A DNA stretch of 64,000 bases from Heterocephalus glaber. Its lineage: Eukaryota > Chordata > Mammalia > Rodentia > Bathyergidae. A program made the position numbers and the translations under genes. Shown one piece after another: positions 36,920 to 49,859 of the stretch. The notes under the pieces were generated by a model that searched no databases, had not been told where the DNA came from, and worked only from the letters and a program-made list of their open reading frames with translations. Location of the stretch: NCBI RefSeq assembly GCF_000247695.1, contig NW_004624848.1, forward strand, positions 6,137,184-6,201,183. The letters are read 5' to 3'. Each line of letters starts with the position of its first letter. The first letter of the stretch is position 1.

Positions 36920-38082
36920 GTCATTTTTTAAATTAAATTCTTTTGGTACATTGCAGGTATACAACACAATTACATTTCTCATTGGGATTGTACCTTTACA
37001 TGATGCATCTTGGTTGTTATTTTTTCCCCATTCCTAGCCCTCCCTTCACNNNNNNNNNNNNNNNNNNNNNNNNNNNNNNNNNNNNNNNNNNNNNNNNNNN
37101 NNNNNNNNNNNNNNNNNNNNNNNNNNNNNNNNNNNNNNNNNNNNNNNNNNNNNNNNNNNNNNNNNNNNNNNNNNNNNNNNNNNNNNNNNNNNNNNNNNNN
37201 NNNNNNNNNNNNNNNNNNNNNNNNNNNNNNNNNNNNNNNNNNNNNNNNNNNNNNNNNNNNNNNNNNNNNNNNNNNNNNNNNNNNNNNNNNNNNNNNNNNN
37301 NNNNNNNNNNNNNNNNNNNNNNNNNNNNNNNNNNNNNNNNNNNNNNNNNNNNNNNNNNNNNNNNNNNNNNNNNNNNNNNNNNNNNNNNNNNNNNNNNNNN
37401 NNNNNNNNNNNNNNNNNNNNNNNNNNNNNNNNNNNNNNNNNNNNNNNNNNNNNNNNNNNNNNNNNNNNNNNNNNNNNNNNNNNNNNNNNNNNNNNNNNNN
37501 NNNNNNNNNNNNNNNNNNNNNNNNNNNNNNNNNNNNNNNNNNNNNNNNNNNNNNNNNNNNNNNNNNNNNNNNNNNNNNNNNNNNNNNNNNNNNNNNNNNN
37601 NNNNNNNNNNNNNNNNNNNNNNNNNNNNNNNNNNNNNNNNNNNNNNNNNNNNNNNNNNNNNNNNNNNNNNNNNNNNNNNNNNNNNNNNNNNNNNNNNNNN
37701 NNNNNNNNNNNNNNNNNNNNNNNNNNNNNNNNNNNNNNNNNNNNNNNNNNNNNNNNNNNNNNNNNNNNNNNNNNNNNNNNNNNNNNNNNNNNNNNNNNNN
37801 NNNNNNNNNNNNNNNNNNNNNNNNNNNNNNNNNNNNNNNNNNNNNNNNNNNNNNNNNNNNNNNNNNNNNNNNNNNNNNNNNNNNNNNNNNNNNNNNNNNN
37901 NNNNNNNNNNNNNNNNNNNNNNNNNNNNNNNNNNNNNNNNNNNNNNNNNNNNNNNNNNNTTCATTTGCATTTCTCGAATGACCAGTGATGTTGAACATTT
38001 TTTCATGTATTTATTTGCTATTTCTACTTCTTTGTCTGAGAAATATCTGTTCATTTCAGATGCCCATTTTTGGATTGATATC
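36920..38082 (-). mobile_element. LINE-1 3' fragment, minus strand, containing the assembly gap
   Basis: The left end is the inverted L1 3' terminus ('ttcttttggtacattgcagg' to 'ccctcccttcac'). The right end is inverted late ORF2 ('ttcatttgcatttctcgaat', 'tctgagaaatatctgttcat', 'cagatgcccatttttggatt'). Both sides match L1-B 57600-58520 in reverse, so the sequence hidden by the gap is probably the rest of the same fragment. In L1-B that interval is about 730 bp, which is less than the 910 N's, so the N count may be an estimate. Confidence 0.78.
37050..37959. other. Assembly gap, 910 N
   Basis: A run of N only. Reading frames spanning it (36943-38184, 36979-37998, 37010-37981, 37017-38054) are artefacts of unknown bases and must not be treated as genes. 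Confidence 1.
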
Positions 38083-39383
38083 TCATATATAAATTACTTC
38101 TACTATAAGAAGAAATTTCTGGAGATGAACATTTTTTATTTGTTCCCATTTTTAAGGTTTTTATTTAACTTTGACCTCGTTTAAAAAAATTGTCACCTGG
38201 GATATAACAAATATTTATTAAAAATTTAAGATAATATACTTTTTATTATATATTATAGAAAATTATTTCAAAATGGTAGATTGCAATAAAAATTGACTAA
38301 CACTGCATTAACAGATGCCAGTTATAACTTAGGGGATACAGTGTAAAATCAAATTTCCTAGAGAAATTCAACTTAGTTATTCAATAAAACAGGAAAACAA
38401 CAAAAGATTAAGAACAAAAGATTATTACTCAATAGAATGTCAGAATCATATACTTGTCATTAAGTCAGTTACTTTAATCAAATATAAAGATGGATGTGCA
38501 GTGTATTCTGCTGCTTCTCAAAATCTTAAGAACAAAATTGGTACTGGTTTTGGAATATGTATAAATGGAATTTTCATGAAAGCATCATTCCCTGAATTAT
38601 TCTAAGGTGTGCATGGAGATTTGGGACATTAATACACATGTGTGTACATACACTTCTCTTAATTGTGACCACAAGACTGAAATAAGTCAGTGTTTCTTTA
38701 AGTATCAAGCAATTTTTAGATCATGTTCAATGTAGTAGGTTCATTTGCCTAGGGTTCTCAGAGGCTAACATTAATCTGGAGCTATTTTTAGTATTTGAAA
38801 AAGCTGAATATAAAACATGAACCCATGAGATATATAAGATTGCACAAGTTCTTGAAAAGTTGTTTCCATGTCAATTATTGTCTGAAATAATTCAGGATGG
38901 TAATGTTTTTATTTTATTAGTGTATGTTCACAGTACATGCATTTTACCATCATATTTGAGATTGGGTACATGTACATACTACAGCTTGTTTCCTTTTTAA
39001 ATCCTTTTCCCCTTCTAATTCTCCTATACTAATTTTCATTCAGTGAATGTAAACATTATATGACATAAACATGAGCTAAGATTAATGATATCAACAAGAC
39101 TGAACGTTGGGATGGGGTAATGCTTTTATTGCCAGACTGAATAGGGTCTCGTACTAGGACCTTTAACACTTACATGATTGGGCTATTTTCCTTTTTTTCC
39201 TCTAGGCAAGGGAAACAAATTAATCATCAGTTGATAACTCAAGATTATTTTAAAAATCAGAAAAAGTGTTTCAAAAGGCCTGACTCTTTGCAGGAGATGT
39301 ATGATTTGAATGATCATTGATAAAACAACATTTAATGGATGCTATTATATGCTGGCACTATTTGCATTGTGTTGAATTTTGTT
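38083..39383. other. AT-rich intron-like sequence
   Basis: 38915-39040 has weak similarity to an inverted L1 3' UTR ('ttattttattagtgtatgtt', 'gggtacatgtacatactaca'). Otherwise nothing is recognised. Confidence 0.42.
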
Positions 39384-39460
39384 TAGGGTCCTAGGAATTA
39401 AACCCAGGGTTTCATACATGCTAGGCAGGCATCCACTACTGAGCTATACCCTCATCCTTT
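39384..39460 (-). mobile_element. Old ID-like SINE, minus strand
   Basis: 'gggtcctaggaattaaaccc', 'catgctaggcaggcatccac' and 'ctactgagctataccctcat'. It keeps the CATGCTAGGCA form of classical rodent ID, so it is older than or distinct from the main SINE here. Confidence 0.52.
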
Positions 39461-40946
39461 AATTCTTTTAAAATAAATACCCTATTTTTGTTGAGCATAT
39501 ATCTACCTGTATATTTCAGACATTACATGTTATATAACATTATTAGAGATACATTATATATAATTCTTTACATCAAATTACTTTTATCTTTGGTGTAGAG
39601 ATTTCTGATTTCCCAAAAACATCAATAGGAATATGAAGTCCACACTATATTGTTTATATACACTGAAATTTGCACTTAACTTCGTATTTACAATAAATAG
39701 AATGAAATTTTGCATAGATTATTATTATTCTATTTATCATACTCTAATACTACTCAAGATAGGAGCCAATAACTAGCTATACCTGGCTGTTGAACAACTG
39801 GAATATACAAACTGAGATGGTATTTTGGCTCTCAGTTTATAGGGGTTTCATTCCATAGTCAGCTGGCTCCAAGGCAGGGTGGGAGGCAGATGGGAAACAG
39901 TCCGTGGCAGGGCAAGCAGGAAGCAGAGAGCAATCAAGGGAGGGGAGAGATAGACCCTCCAGGCCACGCTCGCAGTGACCACCTCCTCCAAGCAGATTTC
40001 ACCTCCCAATGCACATTTACCTATAACTCATCAGCGGACCAACCCAGCGAGTCTCATCCCCCCATGGTCTAGTTACCTCCCAAAGCCCTACCTGTGAGAG
40101 CATGAGGCAATGGCCGAAAATCGAGATGTAAACCATAGCAATGTGCACGATCATATATATTTAAAATGCACTTGATTTTACATTCATAATAACATTCATT
40201 TGGTAAATGCCTCCCTGGAAGATTATTTGGCAGAGCAGAACCCTTTAAAGGAATTTTCAATTGTAAAATGCAATGTAAAAAGTGAAATGCAATGTGTTCT
40301 TTCAGACTTAGCTAAAGAAAGGAATTCAGAAAACAACTACTGACTAAAACATGACACATTCATTCAACTTATTTTATATTGTTAAACAGTAATTAATTGG
40401 TTAAAATTAAATGCCATTAAGAGAAATGCCATTTGAAAACTGGAAACATTTTCAGATGAAACTAAGAAGGCCAATGCAGTATTAATCTTTCTATATCTGA
40501 TTTATTTCACTTAAAATAATTTCCTACACTCCTAAATTGGATCAGAATAACTGATTTTTAGCAAGATCTTGGGCAGGGGCGATACACAGACTGGATAAAA
40601 GTGCCTTCTAGTGTTCTACTGCACACCAGGGAGACTACCATTCGCAATAACCTGTTTCATATTTCATGAATAAATGAAAAAAGGAACTTTGAAGGCTCCA
40701 AACACAAAGTAATAATAAGGAGATGGAAAATTTATTACCTTGATTTGATCAGGACTTACTGGATACATGTATTGAAATATCACACTGTACTATAGAAATA
40801 TTCACAACTATTATGTATTAATTCTTTTAAATGTTAAAACCCTTGAGTTAACTACCTTGAGTTGATTATTACATTGTGAACATATGTATCAAGTTCTGAC
40901 CCAATATCTCCTGTGTTTATAAAATTAATTTAATTTTTTTGTTGGG
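39461..40946. other. Intron-like sequence with a possible MaLR-like LTR remnant
   Basis: 39815-40125 ('ttttggctctcagtttatag', 'gtcagctggctccaaggcag', 'gcaagcaggaagcagagagc', 'gaccacctcctccaagcaga') follows the inverted MaLR order loosely. The rest is AT-rich with no feature. Confidence 0.4.
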
Positions 40947-41033
40947 TTTTTTTTTTGTGGTACTGGGGATCGAACTCAGGACCTTGAGCTTGCAAAGCAG
41001 GCGGTGGCAGCACTGAGCTACATCCCTGCCCCT
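40947..41033 (-). mobile_element. ID-type SINE, minus strand
   Basis: T run, GGTACTGGGGATCGAACTCA and CACTGAGCTACATCCCTGCC. The flanks share AAAATTAA, a likely target-site duplication. Confidence 0.93.
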
Positions 41034-43398
41034 TACAAAATTAAAATTTAAAAAATAAAAACAAATAAAGTTAAGGTTTTGGTTCCAAGCCTGCCCAGTT
41101 TAAAGGTAGCACTTCCAGCTGCACTGTGCCTGGCGCCCTCTACAGGAAGCCCCTGGAAGCTGCAAGGGAAATGACAGTCACACAGGGTTGGTTTAAGCAG
41201 CTCACACATCCTGACCACTGCAGAGAAGGTACCATCCAGACATTATTTCAGACAACGCAAAAGGCAACACAGGGATCAATTCACAGACAGTCTGAGATAT
41301 TTGTATAAAGAGGATGGGGTTATTAAAGCCAAAGTAGCAATGATCTACAGAAGTGATTTCCAAGTCTGAAAACAAGCCTGAGGCAACCTTACCTAGAATG
41401 TTATGCTACAATCAGTGGGAAGCAATTTAAGTCCAATGCACTGAGTAATGATAGATAAGGCCTGTTACAGTGTGGAAGATAAGAATGACTGGTCAATTTT
41501 CATTTGATTGTCTCTATTTCACCATCACTTGGAGTCAGAGAACATTGTCCCCTTTCCATATTTGCACGGCAGAGTGGGTAACGCATTAAGAATTAAATAT
41601 AAATGCTCCACTTTAAATAGAAGAAAATAAAACAAAATGTATAATTGTTTCTCCTTTAGCATCACATGTAATTAGATCAACAGGAAGAATTTGCCAAGGA
41701 AAGCTCAGTGTAGGAGAATGGCAGAGGCTGTAGGTGTAAAAACTCGTAGAGACAGCAGTCATAGCGGATTAAGGTCATCCTGGCAAAGGTAAATTAGATG
41801 ACAAGATGGAGGACGGGGCCATACTGAAATGGAAAGAACCTGACACTTTCATTCTTTTCAAAATTATAACTTAGATTGGTATTTCCTCTCTTGTTTCTTT
41901 TCTGTTAACAGTTCATGTATAACGATAATTCATTTTGTTTCAAAGCAGGAAATTGTCCTTCTGGAATGTATGCCTGTGGGCTGGGTCTCAGCTATGATTG
42001 GGATGCTCTTTTCCTGTAGGTTCTCAAGAAGCTAGACAGCAACAGTAACAGAGTGGAAACTTGGTAAATGAGTGGTGCTGAGATGGTATTTGCCAAACTA
42101 GGGGATATCTGCACCCTCTAGCATGGTAAGCTTTAATCATAAAACACTAGTGTGCATTATTAGGTTGGAAATCCATGTAGGTAGTAGAAGAATTGTTCCA
42201 AAGGTGTCAGCCCATTCAGGTTGTTTTGAGGTTTCATATTACAATGACCTGTGTCTGAGATTATTCAATAGGAGCTGTATTAATACCTGACACAATGTTT
42301 CCCAAATCAAGATGTGCTTAGAAACATGCAAGGTTTTTTGTTTTTTGTGTTTTGAATGTATGGTGTCGTCTTGTAGGTCTCATTCAAGAGCTCTACCCCC
42401 AGAGACAAATTCTTCTTTTAATAGAGCATGGATTAAAAAGTGACAAATCATGATTCATGAATTACTACATTGTCAAGACACCTGTGAAATCACCGTGCAG
42501 TTCCACAAAAAAAGGACATTGCTAGCGATGTAGATGCCCCACCTCCTCTGCCTTATTTCCAACTCACTCCCTTTCCTGTCCCTCAACAGTGCTACTGCAC
42601 TCTCTTACAAAACCATACACGAGTTTTCTCTGCTTTGGATTTTATCTAAACATATTCATACTTGACAGATGCATATATGCTCTGTTGTTTTGCTTGATGT
42701 TATTGTTTTTCCAAGTTTCTTACACCCTCTCCCTTGCTGGAACTTCTGCTTCTGCTCCAGTATTTCTACTGCACATGCCAGAATGTCTTAGACTCAGCCC
42801 TGGGAACCGTTGGTCCCTTCTTTCTTAGGAAGACATCAGGACAGTGGTGGACTCCAGTTTTCTTCCCACCTGACTCTCCGCTTTTCAGTTTTGAGTCCTG
42901 CTGGAGGGAATTTACCTGTGCCCCTCCTGCCTGCATTGTGTCTGAATCCTAAAGCCTGCAGGTGCCTGGCCTTGGGAGAGGCCCTGTGGGAACCTAGGTG
43001 AGTGTGCAGGGACCCGGGGGAGGCCCTCGTCTGGCTGGAGAGACACAGGACAGCCCTCTCTCTCCAGCTGGCCAGGCTGCAGTGCTACTGTCTGGTGGCC
43101 CAAGGGTCGGTGGCAAAGACCCTGTGTGGCTGCAGCTCTTCAGGGCCCCCAGCCTCAGGACCCGAGAGGGCGGATTTCTGCTCCGTACTTTCCTGGTCCC
43201 TGATGTCTGCCCACCAGTCTTCTAAAACAGTTCCCCAGACTTCTCCTCTCATCACAGCAGCCTCGGCTCTCTCTGGCACCCTGTGCCTTTACTTCCAGCC
43301 CTGGCCTCTACTCCGGTGGGGACCACAATGTTTGCAGTCAGGTAACTTTTCTCTTTGACTATGTCAACATGTCCAAATTTTTATTGGTGTGGTTTTCC
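41034..43398. other. Intron-like sequence
   Basis: AT-rich to 42550, then GC-richer at 42900-43330. Overlapping open frames at 42589-43358 on both strands show no recognisable domain. I see no bounded exon. Confidence 0.42.
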
Positions 43399-43542
43399 TT
43401 TGGTTTTATTGAGACAGGGCCTCGCTGTGTAGTTCAGGCTGGCCTTGAGCTCACTCCGTAGCACAGGCTGGGCTCAAACGCGTGGCGATCCTCCTGCCTC
43501 TAGGATGCTGGGATCACAGACCTGCACCACCACGCCTGGCAA
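43399..43542 (-). mobile_element. B1-like SINE, minus strand
   Basis: 'tattgagacagggcctcgct', 'caggctggccttgagctcac', a second 'cacaggctgggctcaaacgc', 'atcctcctgcctctaggatg', 'caccaccacgcctggc'. Same duplicated-middle B1 as 24003-24155. Confidence 0.87.
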
Positions 43543-45646
43543 ACATATTCCGATTTAAGGCAGCGTCTTCCCTTTCTGTATCCGCCGCATAGGAAACGCC
43601 ATCGCGGTTCGGGTTAATATGTACCCTGGGAAATCGGGTCTTACCGCTGGCCCAGCCCCCTCCTGGCAGTCTCCTCTGATCTTCGGGCGGTGCAGACCAC
43701 CTGCTCCCATCCAGCCTCCAGCCTGGCTCTGGCCATCCGCACTGCTCCTGCGGTGGTCCTGGCCCATCACCCTTAACCTTTAATGGAGAACTCTGACCTG
43801 TATCCTTAAATGTGGCTGTTTTCCTCACATAAAGGCTTTAATAAATTGATAAATGAATAACCTTAAAGGTTAATGTAATATTCACATTTTATTGCTCTGG
43901 GAATTAAATGGTTCCAATAAGTAACAGTTTAGTGCCACAATTGTGATATCCTAGAAAAATGAATTTTCTTTGCATTTTAAAGTCATTACTATCAAAACAA
44001 TATTCCACTAAGAAATCTCTTATTTAAAGAACAATGACATTTTGAATATAAACACTAATATTTATGCGATTTTAAGTAACTGTCCTGTGTTTTTTAATAT
44101 TTTAGAAGTTTTTGGATTGTAGGTATGTATTCCTTTTAAGAACAGAGAACAATAGAGCAATTATGCAATTTATGTAAATATAATGTTCACAACTAATGTA
44201 TTATTCTTGCTCCAGCTATTTTTATGCCTAGTAGAAACAAATCTTCTTTCAGATTTTTCCACACATAAAGATCATTTTAAAGTAGTAGAGATTTGTCCAA
44301 GTGTGACGTTAGAAGCTGAATGCTCTAAAATACCTGTGTATTTTAAAGTATATGTGTTCAGTCTGGGAAAATCACACTTATAACAGTTTAACAGGAATTT
44401 CAGGCATCTATAAGAATTACCCAAATGCCTCATCTCATTCAATTTAATGTTTTGGTACTACTGTCAAAACTTTCTATGATTTGACTCAGGAAATAAAATC
44501 CACAGAAAGCATTTTCAAAATAAACCATTCTTGGTTATCTAAAACATCTAAATGAAAATAATTTATTCCTGAAATCAGTAATCATGTAATATCACTCAGC
44601 ATCTTGAGTCTCATTGCAAAAATAAATGAATACACATATTTATTTGAACACTGCTTTGGCGATTAACTGCTTCAGTTCAGCGTATGGTCATCTTCATTGG
44701 CAATCACATTGCCCTACAGATTCAAATCAGAAACATGGCACTGCATGCAAATCAACTTAATAGTAACTTTTTATTTAATTTTAGCAAGTGGAAAAATAGT
44801 ACCTTGATAAAATAACTCATTTTTAATTCTGTAAAAGCTGTTTTCAACATTACTGAAAATATTCGCAGAAGCGAAAGCCAGGGCGGAGGGGTACACATCA
44901 CCTGACTGGAGGACTCGGCTCCTCCCTGGAGGACTCGGCTCCTCCCTGGAATACGGGGGACCCCGCACTGACCGCACTGACCGCCCTGGAGATTAAACAA
45001 CTTCCTCCGCCTGTGAGGCGAGGGAGGCTTTGTGCAGAATACGGCACCTGATGTTCACTCTGAGGATTTATTAAAAATATTTCAGCAAAAATCAAAGTAG
45101 TTTTTAAATAATGACAAAATTTCTGGGGAAAAATAAAGAAGAATTGACTAGTAAATGCCTATGGAAAACTGTTAAAATAATTTATTTTCTTTGTAAAGCA
45201 AACAAAATGAACAATTTTATAAAAAACTTATAGCTACTATAATAACACTGCAGTGGGGCTATGATATTTGAGGATGCGCTGTTGTTTTTACCTTTAACCT
45301 TTTCTGTTTACAAAGGACCCTTTACTCGCTTCCATTTTACCCTTTGCCAGAAAGAGTAATAAACTGGAACTCAAAAAATCCATCTCACCTCATATCTACT
45401 AAAAACAATTAGTGAATTATAAAATTTGTTAACTTCTCTGACTTTTGATAGTGCTTTGCAAGTTTTCTGAGCTTTTTTTTTTAGAGTTTATGTAGGAGAA
45501 GGTATTCTAGATATAAAATCCTTATTATATCTGTCACATCTGTCCTCCATCTGAGATTGCTTGTTCATAAGGTGAAAGAAAACTTATTTTTAAGCACTTT
45601 GACTATCACAGCACTCTATACACAAAAGTACATAGTATATGATTTT
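43543..45646. other. Intron-like sequence
   Basis: 43555-43790 is GC-rich with a minus-strand open frame of 104 codons (43514-43828) that I cannot identify. 43830-44870 is AT-rich. 44880-45060 is a small GC-rich island with a duplicated 20-mer (see next entry). No gene is recognised. Confidence 0.42.
44911..44950. repeat. 20-bp duplication of a self-complementary word
   Basis: GGAGGACTCGGCTCCTCCCT occurs twice in tandem, and each copy can pair GGAG with CTCC. CACTGACCG is also duplicated 20 bp downstream. Coordinates are good to within a few bases. Confidence 0.85.
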
Positions 45647-45731
45647 TTTTTTTTTTGGTACCGGGGATCGAACTCGGGTCCTTGCACTTACAGAGCAGAC
45701 AGGCAGAACCACTGAGCTAAATCCCCGGCCC
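45647..45731 (-). mobile_element. Young ID-type SINE, minus strand, perfect 16-bp TSD
   Basis: T run, GGTACCGGGGATCGAACTCG, CACTGAGCTAAATCCCCGGC. CATAGTATATGATTTT is identical at 45631-45646 and 45732-45747. One of the least diverged copies in the window. Confidence 0.98.
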
Positions 45732-45860
45732 CATAGTATATGATTTTAATAGATTTCATTATTTATTAATTTATTTAATAGATTTCATTCCCCACTATTT
45801 TTACACACTTTTGTTATTCACAATACCTTAGTATTTTGAAATTGAGTGAAATTGAGTGAA

Positions 45861-45902
45861 TTCTGAGACTAAAATTCTAAGACTAGAATTCTAAGACTAG
45901 AA
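45861..45902. repeat. 14-bp tandem repeat, three copies
   Basis: TTCTGAGACTAAAA, TTCTAAGACTAGAA, TTCTAAGACTAGAA in direct succession, preceded by a duplicated AAATTGAGTG (45839-45858). Confidence 0.95.
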
Positions 45903-45989
45903 TTCACAGGAACCAAGTGTGTTTGGTCATAAGGTATTACTACACATGGAGAAAAATAAACAAATACGTGTTTAAAATACACATTTCAG

Positions 45990-46081
45990 GGCCGGGGATT
46001 TAGCTCAGTGGTTCTGGTGCCTGCCTCGCAAGCACAAGGTCCCAAGTTAGATCCCTGGTACCAAAAAAAAAAAAAAAAAAA
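45990..46081 (+). mobile_element. Young ID-type SINE, plus strand, perfect 16-bp TSD
   Basis: GGCCGGGGATTTAGCTCAGT to GATCCCTGGTACC with about 20 A's. AAAATACACATTTCAG is identical at 45974-45989 and 46082-46097. It lies 258 bp from the opposed SINE at 45647-45731. Confidence 0.98.
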
Positions 46082-46097
46082 AAAATACACATTTCAG

Positions 46098-46978
46098 TAT
46101 AAGTACCTTCCCACTAATGCAGACACAATCCATTCAATCAGTTTCTTCACCTCTAAGAGAACAAGAAATACTTCAGGCCTTGTTTAAATAAGGGGACAGT
46201 ACTAAAATTGAATACCATGCGTACTGCTTGATAAGACCACAAAAATATTTAAAAATTCCCTATATTTACAGCAATATTTAGAAAAACATGTACTCTAAAT
46301 GGTGACATGAACACCATTTAATCATTGTTGGGATAATTTGTAATTATCCAAAAATGAAAACAACATAAAACACCAACTCATGACTGGCAATTGCCATGTG
46401 TTTTTATTACTTACCATGTTCTTATGCCTCTAAATATTGATAATGTAGAAATTCTGTATAGTATATAACTTGACCTAATAGAACAACCATTACAATATTC
46501 ATGAAATCATTACATTTACTACATATAATCTCCATAAAATTATTATTCCTTTCTAATCATTAATGTACTCACAGATTTTCTTCTACTTAAATTAGATGGT
46601 TTCTAGTACAAATCAGACTTTCATGCAGATAATTGTTTCACTTTTTCTTGAATCTATTTTGATTTTTGAATTCCAAAATATCAATTTTCTTAGAGCAGTG
46701 TAATCCCTTAGCAACATCAAAACTATTCTGAAGCATAGTATCATTTTTCCCCATGAGAGGTGCAAGCAACAGTATTCTAGGCAAGACTCTTACTTCCTGA
46801 CATGGTTAGGGTTCATTATTCAGATCTTTGCTGTCTGTCATAAAAATAACATATTCTTCACACTTATTTTTGTTTTGTTGACACTCTTGAAACACGAACA
46901 ATATAACTTGTATAAAAATCCTGTTCAAACATTTTAAGTTAGTGCTGTTTCATGGTGCTTGATAAACTATGTGTCTTC
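46098..46978. other. AT-rich intron-like sequence
   Basis: Nothing recognisable. Confidence 0.55.
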
Positions 46979-46993
46979 AAAATTATTTCCACT

Positions 46994-47086
46994 GGGTTGG
47001 GGATTTAGCTCAGTGGTTCTGGAGCCTGCCACGCAAGCACAAGGTCCCAAGTTCAATCCCCGGTACCAAAAAACAATCAAACAAAC
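46994..47086 (+). mobile_element. ID-type SINE, plus strand, 15-bp TSD
   Basis: GGGTTGGGGATTTAGCTCAG to CAATCCCCGGTACC with an AAACAATC-type tail. AAAATTATTTCCACT (46979-46993) and AAAATTATTTTCACT (47087-47101) differ at one base. Confidence 0.97.
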
Positions 47087-47101
47087 AAAATTATTTTCAC
47101 T

Positions 47102-48936
<1,835 letters not shown>

Positions 48937-49859
48937 AGCCACACTTTGATATCTGCATCTTCACAGTCCTCTAATATAATCATTTACATACTGCAATCAT
49001 CACATAATAAATCAACTTAAATTGCAGTGGGGCAAGGAAACAAAACTAAGGAAAAGCCAGTCATTTTTAACTATGTCAAAGGCAAAATTATAATGTTAAA
49101 AGATGTATGGAGAATTTGTACAAAGTTTCTGATATAATAGACTCAGTGTAGGACCCAAGAAGTCCAAACACTTTGTATTTTACATGTTTACCTTGCTCTG
49201 CTTATACCAATTTGAGGAAATAACTTTGCATGTAAATTTTGTCCTGTGTCTTAGTGTCCTATGTCAAAACAACCTTCTTTCCCCAAAACACAGTGTGGCA
49301 GTTTGTGCCCATTTTCTTCTCATGTTAGAGATTTTTCCTTCTGGGTCTGAACCCCTCCCCAGCTGGCAGCTAAGTCACTCAGGGTTGTGTACGACTCGTG
49401 GCCACCCAAGAGCCACGACTGTTTCTAGCACCAGGCTGAGTCACGCCCTGACTGAAGACGGACCCTTCAGTGTGGGGGTCAGCAGTGCTGAGCAGCTCCG
49501 TGCTGAGGCCTGGGGCTGAAGCTGCAGCTTTCCCAGCCTCTACAGACCTGACTGCTGCCTGTCCTGTAACCGGGCTCCCCACATCACAGGGACGTGGGCA
49601 GCTGGATAGCTGGGTCTGCGATCTCCCAAATAGCAGTAGGAATCCCTTGGTTTCCTGGGCTTGTTTGAAAGGTGTCGCAGAATCTCCGAAGTCAGCCAGC
49701 TGTGTATTCAGGTCCTTTCAATGCCATTTTAGAGCTCTGTCATTTCTGGCAAATCATTTCACCTTCATGAACCAGAAACGGAGTGGGAGATCATCCCCCA
49801 CACGGTCAAGTCCGAGACAGAAGAGATCATCTGTACTTTAAAGCGACCCTTTACAATTA
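48937..49859 (-). other. Intron 5' of the FSTL5-like exon, proximal part
   Basis: AT-rich to 49300, then more balanced. 49690-49790 has weak MIR-like words ('gtgtattcaggtcctttc', 'tggcaaatcatttcacctt'). Open frames at 49184-49841 are unrecognised and overlap on both strands. Confidence 0.45.

Noticed and set aside
36943..38184. Open frames of 323-413 codons on both strands
   Set aside because: They run through 910 unknown bases; the real residues at each end are inverted L1 sequence.
45990..46081. tRNA-Ala gene
   Set aside because: It has A- and B-box sequence but no tRNA cloverleaf; it ends in an A tail with a TSD and is repeated across the window, so it is a SINE.
49184..49841. Additional FSTL5 exon upstream of 48920
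   Set aside because: The frames are on the plus strand or lack follistatin/Kazal cysteine patterns; no acceptor/donor pair was found.
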